Shown: one piece after another, positions 1 to 12,584 of the stretch | How the letters are laid out: each line of letters opens with the position of its first letter | How positions within the stretch are numbered: position 1 is the stretch's first letter | From: Calonectria ilicicola | Lineage: Eukaryota; Ascomycota; Sordariomycetes; Hypocreales; Nectriaceae | Direction: 5' to 3' | Assembly: GCA_020809705.1 (NCBI GenBank) | Contig: CP085828.1 | Span: 1,364,001-1,428,000 of the forward strand | Length of the DNA stretch: 64,000 bases | The notes under the pieces: model-generated | The model's input: only the letters and a program-made list of their open reading frames with translations | The model's database searches: none | What the model was told of the DNA's origin: nothing | Position numbers and translations under genes: made by a program

Positions 1-2
1 GG

Positions 3-776
3 GAGCTTTCACGATACTACGAAGACTTTTACGACTTCCAGATTGCGCTGCTTACCGAGTTCCCTGCCGAGGCTGGCAACACTGGCACTCAGAAGCGCAC
101 TCTGCCATACATGCCTGGACCCGTGAACTACGTAACGGATGCTATCACCGAGGGCAGACTCCATAATTTGGATGCCTATGTTAAGAACCTCCTCAACCAG
201 CCCCATTACATTTCCCGATGCAACCTGGTGCGACAATTCTTCGCCCCCCGTGAGGGCGACTACGAAATCGACCCAACAAACACCAACGGCGAGGAATACC
301 GCCTTTCTCAGGGCTCCCAGCCCTCGTCGGCCGATTCTCCCGCTGATGGCGCATCGAGGCAATCATCACGAAATAACCTCAACGGAGGCGGATACGCGGG
401 CCTGTCTGCCGCACCCGCCCGCCAGAACGGCGGAGGCCAGCCCGGCATGACACGACAGACATCATCATTGTCGCAGCCCTCTCAGGCCTCTCTCACCCCC
501 AGCATGCAACAGCATGCCCAGCAGCCCCCATCTGCTATGAAGATTAAGATGTATTACAATGGCGACCTTATCGCGATCCGAGTGCCAACAGACATTAACT
601 TCCAGCAACTCTACGACAAAATCCAGGACCGACTCAAGGTGCCAGGCGGGGAGGAGATTCAACTCTCTTACAAGGATGAGCCGACAGGAAACAAGCTTGA
701 CTTGCTCAGCGATCACGATCTCGATGTCGCTCTCGGACGAAACGAGAAGCTCCTGTTGTACGTGGAGGTTGTTTGA
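3..776 (+). CDS. bem1: Bem1-type polarity scaffold, C-terminal part (PX end and PB1), partial
   Basis: The reading frame is open from base 3, so the 5' end lies outside the window; 257 residues remain. The first residues (ELSRYYEDFYDFQ) read as the second half of a PX phosphoinositide-binding domain. A low-complexity Ser/Gln/Gly linker follows, and the last ~80 residues (from MKIKMYYNGDLIAIRV) form a PB1 domain with a DLLSDHDLDVAL acidic (OPCA-like) motif. PX followed by a C-terminal PB1 is the Bem1/Scd2 arrangement; NoxR has PB1 but carries TPRs instead of PX. In that family the protein links Cdc42, its exchange factor Cdc24 (through PB1) and PAK kinase at growth sites. The SH3 domains expected upstream are not in the window. 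Stop TGA at 774-776. Confidence 0.85.
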   Translation, partial: ELSRYYEDFYDFQIALLTEFPAEAGNTGTQKRTLPYMPGPVNYVTDAITEGRLHNLDAYVKNLLNQPHYISRCNLVRQFFAPREGDYEIDPTNTNGEEYRLSQGSQPSSADSPADGASRQSSRNNLNGGGYAGLSAAPARQNGGGQPGMTRQTSSLSQPSQASLTPSMQQHAQQPPSAMKIKMYYNGDLIAIRVPTDINFQQLYDKIQDRLKVPGGEEIQLSYKDEPTGNKLDLLSDHDLDVALGRNEKLLLYVEVV

Positions 777-2484
777 GGTGCCGCACGTGCGCAAGACGCC
801 GATCCTGTTTCAGCCCCTGTATATTGGAACATGGTCTCGGATTACCCCAAGACGGCACCAAAACAGCAAGCCTAATTGGCCATGATCGACATGTATTCCC
901 GTCTGATATCTCAGTGCCGCGCCGGGCGACGACTACCCCGCACACAGTGTAGTGCGTCTTCACTATATTCACCCATCCATTTAGCATTTTGTAGGTCCGT
1001 GATGGACCATACCCTTTTCTGTTCTTGTACTCACCATTGGGTGGATGATGACAATACGTCACAGAGAAGTTGAAACTTCTTTAGTGCTTGTTTAGTAGCT
1101 GGATGATGCATGAGCCATGATTCAGTGGATCAGACGTTCGTTACGACTTGGGAGCTTGAGGGTCTCCTGCTTCTTTTCTCTTCTCTATTTGAAACGTCGT
1201 GTGACGACAGTTCAGATTTGAACACTTTAGTTGCGATATTACATGGCTGAGCTCAGTGTTTTTTTTCTTTACTCTTCTTTTCTTTTCTTTGTCTCTTTAC
1301 TTTTTTTTTTTTTTTTCTATTCTCTTCTGCTTCACTTGGGGACAATCGGGGCTGGACAGGGCGTTCTGGACGGGGTTGATGGATTCACCTTGCTGTCTTA
1401 TGTGTTCCCCCCGCTTCTTGTTACCCCGTTGCCGAAGTGTTTTTGGTTTCTAAATATCCCGTGTGGTGGTTGGTTCAGAGAGTGAGTGGAGTGAGTTGTT
1501 ACCGAAGACAGGGAGGCTAAACGCAGGTGAGGCGGACGACAGTCAGATGAAGTACAAGGACGGAAGCAATGAAAGTGATTGATCTAGGTCACATGTCAAG
1601 GACGCGATGGAAAGCAAAGAGGGTGCGTGGGAGGATAAGAAAGCGCATGTCACTACGATAGGATGCGTATATGAATAAGAGCGACCTTTTGTGATCAACT
1701 TGGAGGGACTTGGGCGTTGTTATTAGCATTGGTATTGGTGCATGCAAATGTTTTCAGGCAAGTAAAATATCCAGATTCATAGCTATGTATTTGATAACAC
1801 CCCGTGGTATAGCGAGTTATTGAACATTTTATTTTGTTTTCTAATCCTTGTGTGGCTCTTGGTTGATTCTCCTCTCTTCGGTGTCTATTGGTCTAAACCC
1901 TTTGTAAAGCTCTAATTAGAGATACATGTGTCTTTTTACTCTCAAATCTGGAATGCAACTGGCACCCGCCCTCGCCTTTCCCCGAAATCCCCGCTCCTCA
2001 CAAAAACCTTGGGCGCATAACATCATCGTATATGTATGCCGCGATTGGTTTCTCTATTCTCACATAGATCATAAAAGTAACAATAAAAAAACATAATAAA
2101 AGAAACAAGATACAAGGCATCATTCATCGCGCATAACACCCACCCAGCTGTCCAATTCTTCCCTTGCCCTCGTGGAGGGAAGAATATATATAAATAAACA
2201 TAAGCAAAGCAAAAGCAAAAAAGCAAGGCTCGATTCGCGGATGCAGGTTTGCGGCACAGCAGGCTCTGAAGCATATTCATGCAAGCACTATATATAACCA
2301 GGAACTGCTGAAACAAGCAGGTCTTGAGTGCATAATGGAGTGGATCATTCATGGCTCCTCGCGGTTTTATCATTGGTGACGGGGTTTTCAAAACACAATT
2401 GTATCATGCGATACGGATGGAGTCGGGAGATGGGTGTGGAGGAGGATGTAAGGCGGAGGAGTATTGGAGGTCATCATCAATCAA
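777..2484. other. Convergent intergenic region after the Bem1-type gene
   Basis: The 3' sides of the Bem1-type gene and of the minus-strand membrane-protein gene face each other here. I see a long T/CT-rich tract at about 1258-1331 and general AT-rich UTR-like sequence. Short open frames show no recognisable product and no splice pattern. Confidence 0.6.
1258..1331 (+). repeat. Poly-T / CT-rich low-complexity tract
   Basis: About 70 bases are almost entirely T with interspersed C, including a run of more than 15 T. It lies in the 3' flank of the Bem1-type gene and looks like simple sequence. Confidence 0.8.
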
Positions 2485-3732
2485 TCACTCAAGCTTCTCC
2501 ATGAGAGAGCGGCGGACTTTCATATTGACAACACCACCGAAGCCAAATGCCGGCACAATACGGCAGATGCGAGCGGCGGAGCTAATGGCCCAGTTTCGGC
2601 GCACAATGTCCCATCGATCGCGCATTGTGAGAGGGGGGTTACCAGCGGCGGCAGAGGGGCGATTGTACAGATCGAGACCGAGCAAGTGCATGGGTGTCGA
2701 GATGAACTGAACCATGGCCGGGGCCATAAACTGAGCTGTGGATTGGCCCGACATGCGGGCCTTGAGCTGCTCTGAGAAGTGCGAGTCGAGGTACGGCCCC
2801 AGCACCGGGGGCACGTTGAACGAGGCGAAGATGGTGAGGCAGTCACGCAGGGCGAAGAGCGTGTAGGATGGGAGGGGCACGGGACGGGGCACGGCGCCGG
2901 GGGGGCCGAAGAGGCGGACAAAGACTTGATCCTTGTAGATGCCGGCGCCGATGTTGGTAGCGGACGAAGTGAAGAACTTTGTGGCGCCCGCTGTGACGGA
3001 CGACGCGGGGCGGTTGTTGACGGTGGACGATATCGTGTCGACCGAGTTGGCCGTCAGGTATGTCGAGCCGTAGACCATGAAAATGAGGGCAGTGGGCTTG
3101 GAGAAGAGGAATGTGTGCGGTCGCAGGAGGAGTGTTCGGAGGGATGAAGCGATGGAGGCGCCGAGCGTACTGCGACCAGAGGCGTTTTCCATGATGGATC
3201 TGGAAGATTCATGTTAGCATTCACAATATTTCCAGCATTCTTTTTTTTCATTTCCTTCTTGTTCTTTTTTTTAATGTCTTTTTCCCATCCTGGTCGCAGT
3301 TTTTACCAGAACAAGGAGCTTGTTGTCGAGGGGGCACTGACACCGGCCTCGGGGTTTTAGACACCGAAAATGTGCCAAAAAATTGACCCGAGCAGGGGGG
3401 CACAGCAAGACGAAAAAAATGACCAAAAAAAGAGATCAAAACAGAATGGAACAAGGACGAAAAGGGGGATCCGCATACCTGTCAATCATGGCAATAACAG
3501 GCATCACCATGGAGGCAGCGCAGGCGCCGGCGATGGCGTCGACACCGAAGCGGTAGGCCAGGTTCTTGGTGTTCCAAGTGCTGGAGCTGGTTTTGGTAGC
3601 GGTGGAGCTGGAACTGCTGCCGGCACTGCTGCTGCTGGTGTTGCTACCACTGCCGACCCGAGTCTGCAGGGCGAGCGTCGTAGCTGCGGCATCCGCAGGC
3701 GACGTCGCAACGGAGGTGTCCGAATCCTTCAT
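2485..3732 (-). CDS. Conserved fungal membrane protein of unknown function, weakly carrier-like
   Basis: Two exons, complement(2485..3199, 3479..3732), give 322 residues. The donor GTATGC and acceptor TTCCAG leave the frame continuous (AG|A = Arg). The N-terminus is Ser/Thr-rich and disordered (about 1-50). A hydrophobic segment follows, around VDAIAGACAASMVMPVIAMIDR, which recalls the first helix of mitochondrial carriers (small residues, then P and a charged residue) but without the full PxD/ExxK/R signature. Further apolar segments include one at TALIFMVYGSTYL. I do not recognise the family with certainty; a divergent mitochondrial-carrier fold is my best guess. A longer start at 3879 is possible in frame, but the Ser-rich stretch it adds looks like translated leader, so I chose 3732. 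Confidence 0.7.
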
Positions 3733-5775
3733 GGTGATAATGAGAGTGAAGGTGGGTGGGGGGGTTGTTTTCAGGTTGACGACAGCGAGAGTAGCGGCAA
3801 GAGTAGCGGCGAGGGAGGAGGAAGAAGACGAGGAAGAGAGGAAGAGGGAATCGAGGTCGAAGAAGGCATGAGAACACACCGACTTGTTCCCTTTTCAAAC
3901 CAGGTTAAAAAGATAGCAACCCCATAAATAAAAAAAATACGGATGATATGATTCTCGGCCAGTGATTCCCGGGTCCAGGGGAGGCAGGGGGGGGGTATAA
4001 GAGTAAAAAAAAAACAGAAGGAGGAAAAAAACGAGCCCTGCGGGAAAGGGCTTCGGGGAGTCTAGCGAGACCGAAGCTGTTGATATGGAGCCGGTGTGAG
4101 ATGATGCAAGATCGATGGAGCCGGGGCGTGGGTGGTGGGAAGCTTGCAGTGGCCTCCAGAACGGTTCCAAATGCGCATGCGCTGGTTGGTTTATGTCATT
4201 GGCACAGGCACACAGGGAGTGAGAGGGCTGGCAACGCCATGTGTGGTCTTCCTTTATTGCTCGATGCGCATTAGATTGGGCCGTGAGTGAGCCACCGCCG
4301 CATCAATGAGTCGAGTAAGGACAGAGAGAGAGATAGAGAGAAGAGTAAAATATGGGGGCACAAATGCAGTCCTTTTGTTTTTTTTTCTCCTCTGATTTGG
4401 TTACAAAATCAATGACGGTGAAAAGGGTCCCCCCCACCGGACGGCCGGCCGTGGGGAGAGAGGGAGCTATACAAATTTAGAGCCATTGGGCTAAAAGGCG
4501 TGGGATGTCTTGCCGTAAGTCAGACCTTCAACGAGCCCTTGGGCGCCGAGATCGGTGGGGGTCCTCATGGGAGGGGAGACGGTTAACGAACGATTTGTCC
4601 CATTAGGCTTTTTGTTCAGGCTAGACTCAGCCAAACTCGGCGACTTGGGGGCCCTGGCCTTCACTGACGGATGGGCGGGAGGCACCTGCGGCTGGGAACG
4701 GGATTAGCACCCTCAAGGCTCAAGCTGGGGCCTCAGATCATCAGGGTCTCGCAGCGGTGGGCTAGGCCTGGCATTGGCCGTTTCATGGGCCAGAGGGCCA
4801 GAGGGCCCCCGTTGTCGGTGTTAGCAAGCACTTCGGCAATGGCCATCTCTCGCCGAAATCCACGCCCGCAGCCCTTCGGTCAACTACAGACCTTCGGCTC
4901 CGTGGCCCGAGACAATGGCACTTTCAGCCATGCTTCGGCTTCTAAACCACCCGAAGTCATTCAATTGTTTCAATCACACCCGCCTTTTTCCTCAATTCCC
5001 TAAGCTGCGCCCGTCATTGCGCATCTGTCCGCTGTGTCATCCATATAGAAATCCAAGACCACTATAGCCCGCCAGCCTCCATCTAAAATTGAACTGATAG
5101 CCACGCCGACGCTGGCCGAACTTTTTTACCCTCCCTCACTCAACAGCGGTCCAGATTCGCCTGCTTCTCGTTGCATCATGGAACCACTGCATCATGCAGG
5201 TCCCCGTTCCACTCACTGCTCGCGTGTCCCAAGTAGCCATTGATATGCTTCTTTAAACGCAGCGGGAATCGACGGCTTTGTTTGTCAGCACTCTACTACA
5301 GTCCCCAGCATACCTACATCTCCAAGGATAATTACGGCCAACGGTCAGATTCGGCTTACGCACCACACATATCACCTTGTTTGTCACCACGTCTGTCACA
5401 ACTAACTGTATAATTGCAATACGCAGTGTAATTCAGCAACATGCCAATCCAATCAAACAAACCAACAGTCTGGAGTCGTCAATTACATCATGCTCGCTCA
5501 AACATGCTGATGATGGTCATGTCATCATGTCAATCTTGTAAAAATGCCATCCCAACCAAAACGCAAAAATTACCTCCAGCTCCCATCACTATGCCTCCTT
5601 GTCAATCATGTTGTTCCAACTAGCCAATTGAGCATCAAACCTAGAACAGCGGGCCGCCTCGGCTCATGAAGTTTCTCAAGATCCAATGCCAGCACCCCAC
5701 TAACGGGGACGCCATGCGGAGAACCTGCTCCACCTCCGAAGTCTTGGGGCCCGGGACAGTCACCGTAACCCGACC
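3733..5775. other. Intergenic region, 2.0 kb
   Basis: It contains the promoter of the unknown membrane protein (minus, from 3732 rightward) and the 3' flank of the Yvc1-type gene. GC- and purine-rich tracts are present at 3740-4340. No gene, RNA or repeat family could be supported. Confidence 0.6.
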
Positions 5776-8168
5776 TTAGGCGGTTGCGGTGTCATCAGAT
5801 GCAGGAGTAACAGGTTCCTTCTCTTGCATTGCAAGAACAGCCGCAGTCAGTTGGTCCAGCTTACGGCTGAGTTCACTAAGCTGCGACTCCATAGCAGCAG
5901 CTGCACCCGCGTCAAGCCCACCAGCAGCCTTTCCATTGCTGGAGGCCGATGGCTTCCGAGCCAAGCCACGCTGGCGGTTTCTCTGGGGCTTGGGGCCCTT
6001 GAACCCAGCAAACCCATCCGAAATAGACCGGTTGCGGAACATCTCATACACGCGGATAACGCCAACCCAGGGCCAGTGAGTCATCTTTAGCAGAATAATA
6101 CGACCGGCCCGGATTCTATTGTCCGAAGGGAAGATCAGGCGCCAGGGTCGGAAGATGATAAAGGCCAAAAGGTTGAACGGTGGGTAGAAGTGGGTGAGTC
6201 GGTTGCTAGTCGACGCCTCCAGAACATACACACTATACACATACAGGTACTCCTCTTTCGCTTGGGCCATAACGCGCGAAAAACTGTTGGACAGCATACC
6301 AGTGAGTGATCCCATGAGGAGGAAGGTGGAGAGTGTGACAAAGATAATCATCAAGGGTGGCCCAAAGAAGGGGTCAATTTGGTGCATCACTTCGAATCCA
6401 ATGGGGGCGGATCCGTAAAAGATCTTGGTCAGGATCCACGCCATCTTCTTAAATGAAAACACATCACGGCCGACAAGGGAAAAGGTTGTCAGGAAGCCGC
6501 AGTATACGACGACAACGAGCACCATATACTTAAAGAAGTCCTTACCCATTTCTTTGAGACAGGGGATGAGAGTTCCCCAGGCAGGGCTGAGACTCAGGAT
6601 AGAGAAGATGCGAGGAATCATGAACAAGGCCTCAAGGGAGAGAATATCAAAAGCGAGTTCGCCGATGTGAGGCTTACCCTGCGTGATTCCAATAATTCCT
6701 AATATGTTATTAGCACATAGAGAATGAAATAATATGCTTGTGTTACTCACTCATGACTGCAAAAATGAAGCCGATGCCAATCATAATCATGTCAAACAGA
6801 TTCCATATGTCTGTGGCATAGAAAATGGAGCCTGCATCGAGCCATTCACTCAGCTCATCGTAGAAGAAAGCCGCGATCCAAAAGTACAAAACAATCTCAG
6901 GGATGGTAAAGCGAGTATTGTTCCGAGTGATGAGCACCACATAATACAAAAACAGGAAGACGGAAAAGAAGAGCACCTCCCAACTCTTGAGATACTTGGG
7001 AACACGAAGACGGGAGAAAGGGTCTGCGGTGCGTGGGTTATAGAATCGATGCTTTTTCGTCGACCCAACCGACAGGCTATCCCAAAAGATGATATCACCG
7101 CTCCAGATAGCAGTGATGATTTTCTGAACAATATGCTGACTGAGGAAGCGCTTTGCATTTGCAATGGCTGCAATTTCGAGAGCATTGAGACATTTGAATG
7201 CTGCTGTGGGATCCTTCTCGTCAGATTCTTCGCCGTCGTCGCTCATAGTCATAGTGAGCTGAGAAAGGGAACTCAAAAGCTGAGAGCGTTTGAGACTACC
7301 CCCAGCGGGAGCACGTCGATGATTATAGCTAGAAGGATGAAAGTTAGCCAGCAAGGGAGAGAGCTCTCCTGCCTCTTCATCCATATCTCCATTTTCGGGA
7401 CAGTCTTCGTCTTGATGACGAGCATGAGGATCTGGGATCTCATAGAGACAGTAATCCACGGCTTCCCTCTCCGAGAGACGAGACAGGAAGCGCCAAGCGA
7501 CAATTTCACAAGCGCTGGAACGGGCCTCACTGAGGAAGCGGTTGTCAACATCGGCATCATAATGCCACTTGAGCGCTCTAGAGAAGGAATGTCAGTAGCT
7601 TGCCAAAAGATTGAGCCAGAATTGAGTCGTCGCCGTGGGGGTGAATGCATGCTAAGCGTGGCAGCGTAGCATTATGCATCAAGTTTCAGGGATGGATGGG
7701 GCGACATCACCCCGCATAGCATGAAAGCACGGGACAAGCCAAATCGAAAGGGAGGTCAATACAGCTCCGATTGTCCCCGATCAACATGCAAGAAGGGCAG
7801 GGCAGATGCAAAGAAAAGCACGGCATCGGACTTACAGCAAAGCATTGACAATGCCAGGATTGCGGCACGTATCAGCAAGGTGGTCTACGAGCACCCGCAG
7901 ACTGGTTCCGGCAGCCGTGGTGCGCAGCTGCTCAAAGGTGCTGGGCAACTCAATGACATCGACAAAGTATCTGGTGATGATTAGTCTCCAAGTTGCGCAG
8001 TTAGGCAATTGTTCGCGCAGCAACTTACAGCGACAGCTTCTTGACGACATCTCGAAACGGGTCGTCAACACCAATTTCGGGCAGGTCGTAGTCGTTCTCG
8101 TGCCTGATCGGTACCGGGCTGCCCTCACGCTGGGGAGGCAGTTTCTTGGACTTCACCTTGATGGGCAT
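5776..8168 (-). CDS. yvc1: Yvc1/TRPY-type vacuolar cation channel
   Basis: Four exons, complement(5776..6698, 6751..7577, 7836..7970, 8029..8168), give 674 residues. All junctions keep frame; the last intron is 52 nt with GTGAGT and a TTAG acceptor. The N-terminal ~280 residues are soluble. Hydrophobic helices then begin at about 290 (EVLFFSVFLFLYYVVLI) and continue through FDMIMIGIGFIFAVM, FFKYMVLVVVVYCGFL and a pore-side segment near ILTKIFYGSAPIGFEVM, ending in the helix IIFVTLSTFLLMGSLTGML. The C-terminal tail is acidic with a short Leu-rich coiled-coil (SQLSELSRKLDQL). This matches fungal TRPY channels, which release vacuolar calcium into the cytosol in yeast under hyperosmotic shock. 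The length agrees with the family (about 650-680). Localisation is inferred from yeast Yvc1. Confidence 0.88.
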
Positions 8169-10210
8169 GGTTGCCTGCGTCTAGGTAGTCGATTGCCGAT
8201 GCGCCCTTGAAAAGAAAAAGAAAAACACCGTGCCTGTGCCTTTCTCTGCCTGCTCACTCGACGCCCGATGGTGAGGCAGAGTGAAGTTGAAGGCGAAGGT
8301 GAAGACAAAGGCGAGAAATCAGGAGGCGGGAAGAGAGACAGAGAAAAGCACCCGGTCTACCTACAAGGGAAGGCGTGAGGAGGCGGCGCATCAATAAAGA
8401 GAAAACGGAGCGGAGCTCGGTGACGGCGCGCGGCAGCCAGGTAGGCAGGTAGCCAGGCGGAGAGCGCGCTATCGCTGTTAACCACAGCTCAGGCGAGACC
8501 AATGAACCATGGCCTGTGCATCATTGACAGCCGACGCAAGACAGCGCCGAATGTCACTCGTCCATCCACTCGTCCATCCAGCGGCCCAGAGTCAAATGCT
8601 CGTTTAGACGGCCAAACCCAGGCCGCAATTGGGGCCAGCGAGCTTAGCGCCGGCTTCGATTCGATTTCAGCACGTCCTGCACAACGTGCCCCCTGGGGCA
8701 ACGATGGGCAGAGGCCAGCTCCGGTGGGGGGGGCAAATCAAGGCCTCCAGGCCCACGGGTACCCTAGGTCCCCTACCCAGCTCGGCGCCACTGACGAAAG
8801 TCGACCCTGATACCATCCGCCAATGTCTTGGCGCAGTGGCGAATCACAGAGCTGGGGGGCCCTCGGCAGCCAGGCCCAAGAAGCGAAAGGTTAGCTTTTG
8901 TTATGTTTCACCTAGGTTGAGGGGCAGTGGCGTGTGCGGCAGGCACTGGAACCTGTTACCCATCATGTGAATAGCGACGAGTCAGGTTGGATCAGCTCCT
9001 ACAGGGACGTTTGCTGTAGGACATGATATCAATGGTACGAGGCCAATGCCATTGATGCGACGCGACGTTCCTGAATTTTCCAGCCGCAGAGCACGAGGGA
9101 GCAAGATGGATGCAGTCCTGCAAGGGTCCTTGCAATGTGCAACTTGCCTTGCCCACCTGGGTAGGTGGGTGCCACAGGGGCCAGCGCCCGTTGGTCACTG
9201 TTATCGTTCGGTGGCGGGGTACTCGACGCCACCAGCCACCAAACTACCCTACACGCACACGTTTGAATCCCTTGGCGACAGGCGGCTCAATGCAACAACA
9301 TTTGCGAAAATGCTAAAACTATCCCGCCAGCTTACAATGCTGTCCGTGACAGTATTTCATGCTATTAATATCACCATGGACGACACCCAACTCCACCCTT
9401 GCCATTTCATCGCTAGCTGCATAAATAGGCATGTGCCATACGATAAAGTACCTTGATACGAGCACGAGCTTCCATGCTTTCTAGCTAAAACATGCAACCT
9501 CAAATTAAACCTCCATCACTGTAACCTAAAGCCAACATCATTTACAAAGTGCATACGAAATGTTGAGCGCATACAGCAGCATCACCATGAGCCAGTCATA
9601 TTTTCCAGCCATGCATATTCTAGACCTAATCGGGTTCGCAGATCCTGGCAAGAATGATGCTTCATATTCTAAATCCCTAACGGAGCTAGCATACATGTTC
9701 AGGTGCACCGTATAAACTAGTAGCCCAGGGGCATTGTAGTTGTCAGTGCAAGGAAGATGGCTTGATCGGTGGCCAACATCAACCCACGCCAGATTCCGTT
9801 GAAATCGATGAAGATCATCAGATAGTGCGCTTTGGAACACCCAACACGACAGGTTTGGCATGTTGGGTAATGATTAATAATATTATGCCAAAAAAAAGAA
9901 TCAACCTAATCACTGACACCAAAGAAAACCACCATTAAAACTGTCAGCAGACATTTGCACACCGGGAACCTCTTCGATTTTGGCTACAGAGGCGAAAGAT
10001 GGACAAATGAACACGATGACTGTATCTATTGACCCATTATCTCTGACTACAATGCCGCCGTACCCCAACAATCACTGTAATCATGGATGATTAAGGGTGT
10101 TGACGAGGGCCGTTAGAGGCTTGATTCTGGTTATGTTTTCCTCGTGAACTCGAAATACGTAAATGATTCGTAAGTTTTCTATCCAGTATGGAGTTTGGAG
10201 TCTCAAATAT
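8169..10210. other. Intergenic region, 2.0 kb
   Basis: The first ~400 bases upstream of the channel start are purine-rich on the plus strand and contain short degenerate repeats (for example CACTCGTCCATC twice near 8559). The rest holds no open frame with coding character. I see nothing else to report. Confidence 0.6.
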
Positions 10211-12584
10211 TTATTTTCTAGAGATACTGGCAACCATTTCCCAGCATATTTCAGCAAAGAAACTCAGGGCTATGAGAATTTCCAAGAGATTCGACATTAG
10301 ATGAGATAGAGTATTGAAACCCAAAGCCACGAAAAAATAAAAAAGTATCCGTGCAACTGTGTCAAATGTTAGAGCCGGATCTGCGACCATGTCGGAAAGG
10401 CCTAATTGACGGGTTGAAGAACTAAGCAGAGCAGCCTCAGAGGTCAATTCTGTGGTCCGGAAGTATTCTGATCCATTATCTGGCTCATTTAAGCGCTGCT
10501 GTGTTTGCGCTGACAACTGAGATAAACCCAGAGCCTCATTATCCAAATCGAATTCTGCATCTCTGTGCCGGATTTCTGTGTTGAACCAAGCATGCCACTC
10601 ACACGATGGCTCATCACTGTCAAGCAGATCTGTCTGCTTTGTCGCCCGAAATACTGATTTATAAAGATCTAAGTAGCTGGTTCTCATCGCGTAGTCCTGT
10701 GGCGTGAGTCCCTGGTTGTCTTTTGATTCCAAGCTTGCTCCTGCAAGGAGGAGTGATTTAACTATATCCACGTCCTCATACCCCCAATAACCGGAATCAA
10801 AGATGTGATGTATAGCCTGCTTTCCGTTTCTACAAGTTGCATTGACGTCTGCTCCCAAGTTAAGTAGTATTTTCACGCGCTCAGAATCTACTGCACAACA
10901 AGCTGAGATTAAGGCATTGGAATCAGTGCCATAAAACCCATTGATGTTGACTCCAATTTCACGGATAAAACCCCCCCACTTCTGGAGGTTGGGAAGAGTG
11001 TTGCGTGATGGAAGAGCTCCAGTGCGAAATTGAAGGGATGTTTCGCTCGGGCCCAAGAGGTCAAACGATTCCCCTGACGAAGACCCTAGTCCCTCAAGGT
11101 AAAGGCAGCATTCTTTGAAATCCTCAAGTAAATCGTATCTTGATCGTCCAAAAAACGGTTCATCCTGTGGGGAACCAACTTCAGTGTCTAATGCTTGAGG
11201 TGCATACTCATGCAATACATCTAGAGCTGTACGATGATCACTTATAGATATATTAGCGTTGTATCTAATCAGGTCAAAATAGGGACATACCTATCTCGAA
11301 TTTCTACATCAGCTCCCTCCATGACCAATGTCTTCAAGAACTCCAATCGCCCATATGCTGCTGCTACCTTTTCGGTGTACTGATGAGTAATTGTCTACAT
11401 AACTAATGGAGAAAATGAAATTGCGAATCAACATACATGTAGATAACCTATGCCTTCTTGGGAACAGTCATATGCCGAGATTAGTCTTTCCTCGAGAAGA
11501 TGCTGAAATTGAGTCAAATCTCCTCTTGCGATACATCGACCAGCTGGAGAATCAAGTTTAATTATTCGGGCTGTTTTTAATGAAGGAATCGGATGAAGAA
11601 ACCTATTTGCGTCTTGTGATTCTTGGAATTGGAACTCAAACACCTTCCCAGATCCTCTTAAACTGGGATAAAGTATGAGCCTAGCTGAAAATCGCATGTA
11701 AGGCTTTCGATATCCTGTAAAATTTGGATTATAGGTAGACACGTCAATACTAAGGCTACCAAAGCGACTGTGAAATGTGTAAGTCTTTGCGTCTTGGAGT
11801 CTGTATCCATCCTGTCGGTGCTTGTGTAACGCTTGATATGTAGATGCGGATGATAAGAACTTCCAACTTGGACGAAAACTGGCAGGGCCAATTTGGCGTA
11901 TATTGTTTGATTGGTTCTTGTTTCGTTGTGTGAAAGCTGATGGGATTTCCTCTTCATCCGTTTTGTTATAGGTTTCGGACCAATCGAATTGAGGTGCTGC
12001 GATTGTGACATTTGTTGCCCAGCATCGGATTGTGCGCATCTCGGTCGTTAAATCGGCAAGAGCGTGACTGGAGAATGCGGACTGGGACAGCAGATGGGAG
12101 GATGAAACTTGGATGCTTTGAAGCCGTTTGATAAGGATCTCCCTTTAATAAATTAGCGAAAGGATAACACTCAATGTAATGTCCATGCTTACCCTATTAT
12201 CACGGAGTTTATAAGATCTAGTGATGTTTTTTCTCGTTCAATGTCCCCGAATGCTTGCATAATCGAAGCTTTGTGGAGTACAAACTTGAACTTCCCTAAA
12301 GCTCTCGACTTGCTGCCAGCACAATTTGCGAGTTCATCCTGGATCGACCTGAGCTTGGAGTTGATTGTATCCAAAACCATCATCACATCGTTTGATGTCT
12401 CCGCTGCTAGTGCAAGATGGCAATTTTCGATGCGACGAAGTGCAAGTTCGAGGTTGTTGATCGTTCGTCTAGCGTGCTGGATGGTCATCGAGGCATTTTC
12501 CATATCTTGCCACAATTCCCAGGTCCTTTTGAGAGTGTCGATGAGCTGGAGTGATGCGGCGACAGTTCCTATAACCTCTGCCAT
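10211..12584 (-). CDS. Ankyrin-repeat protein with STAND/NLR-like N-terminal domain and C-terminal membrane anchor
   Basis: Four exons, complement(10211..11240, 11291..11379, 11437..12142, 12193..12584), give 738 residues; the introns are 50, 57 and 50 nt. Residues 1-130 form a helical domain (MAEVIGTVAASLQLIDTL...) of the kind that opens fungal NLR-like proteins (SesA/PigL-N style). Residues 130-330 show no clear domain. Ankyrin repeats lie at about 332-405 (the small 89-nt exon encodes LEFLKTLVMEGADVEIRD) and again at about 500-595 (SERVKILLNLGADVNA; VKSLLLAGASLESKD). Two hydrophobic helices end the protein (about 690-735). No NACHT or NB-ARC ATPase lies between the N-terminal domain and the repeats. 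Such proteins are often linked to non-self recognition in fungi; here that is only an inference from architecture. Confidence 0.78.

Noticed and set aside
7721..8210. Plus-strand open frames over the Yvc1-type 5' exons
   Set aside because: They are shadows of the channel's N-terminal exons and introns on the minus strand.
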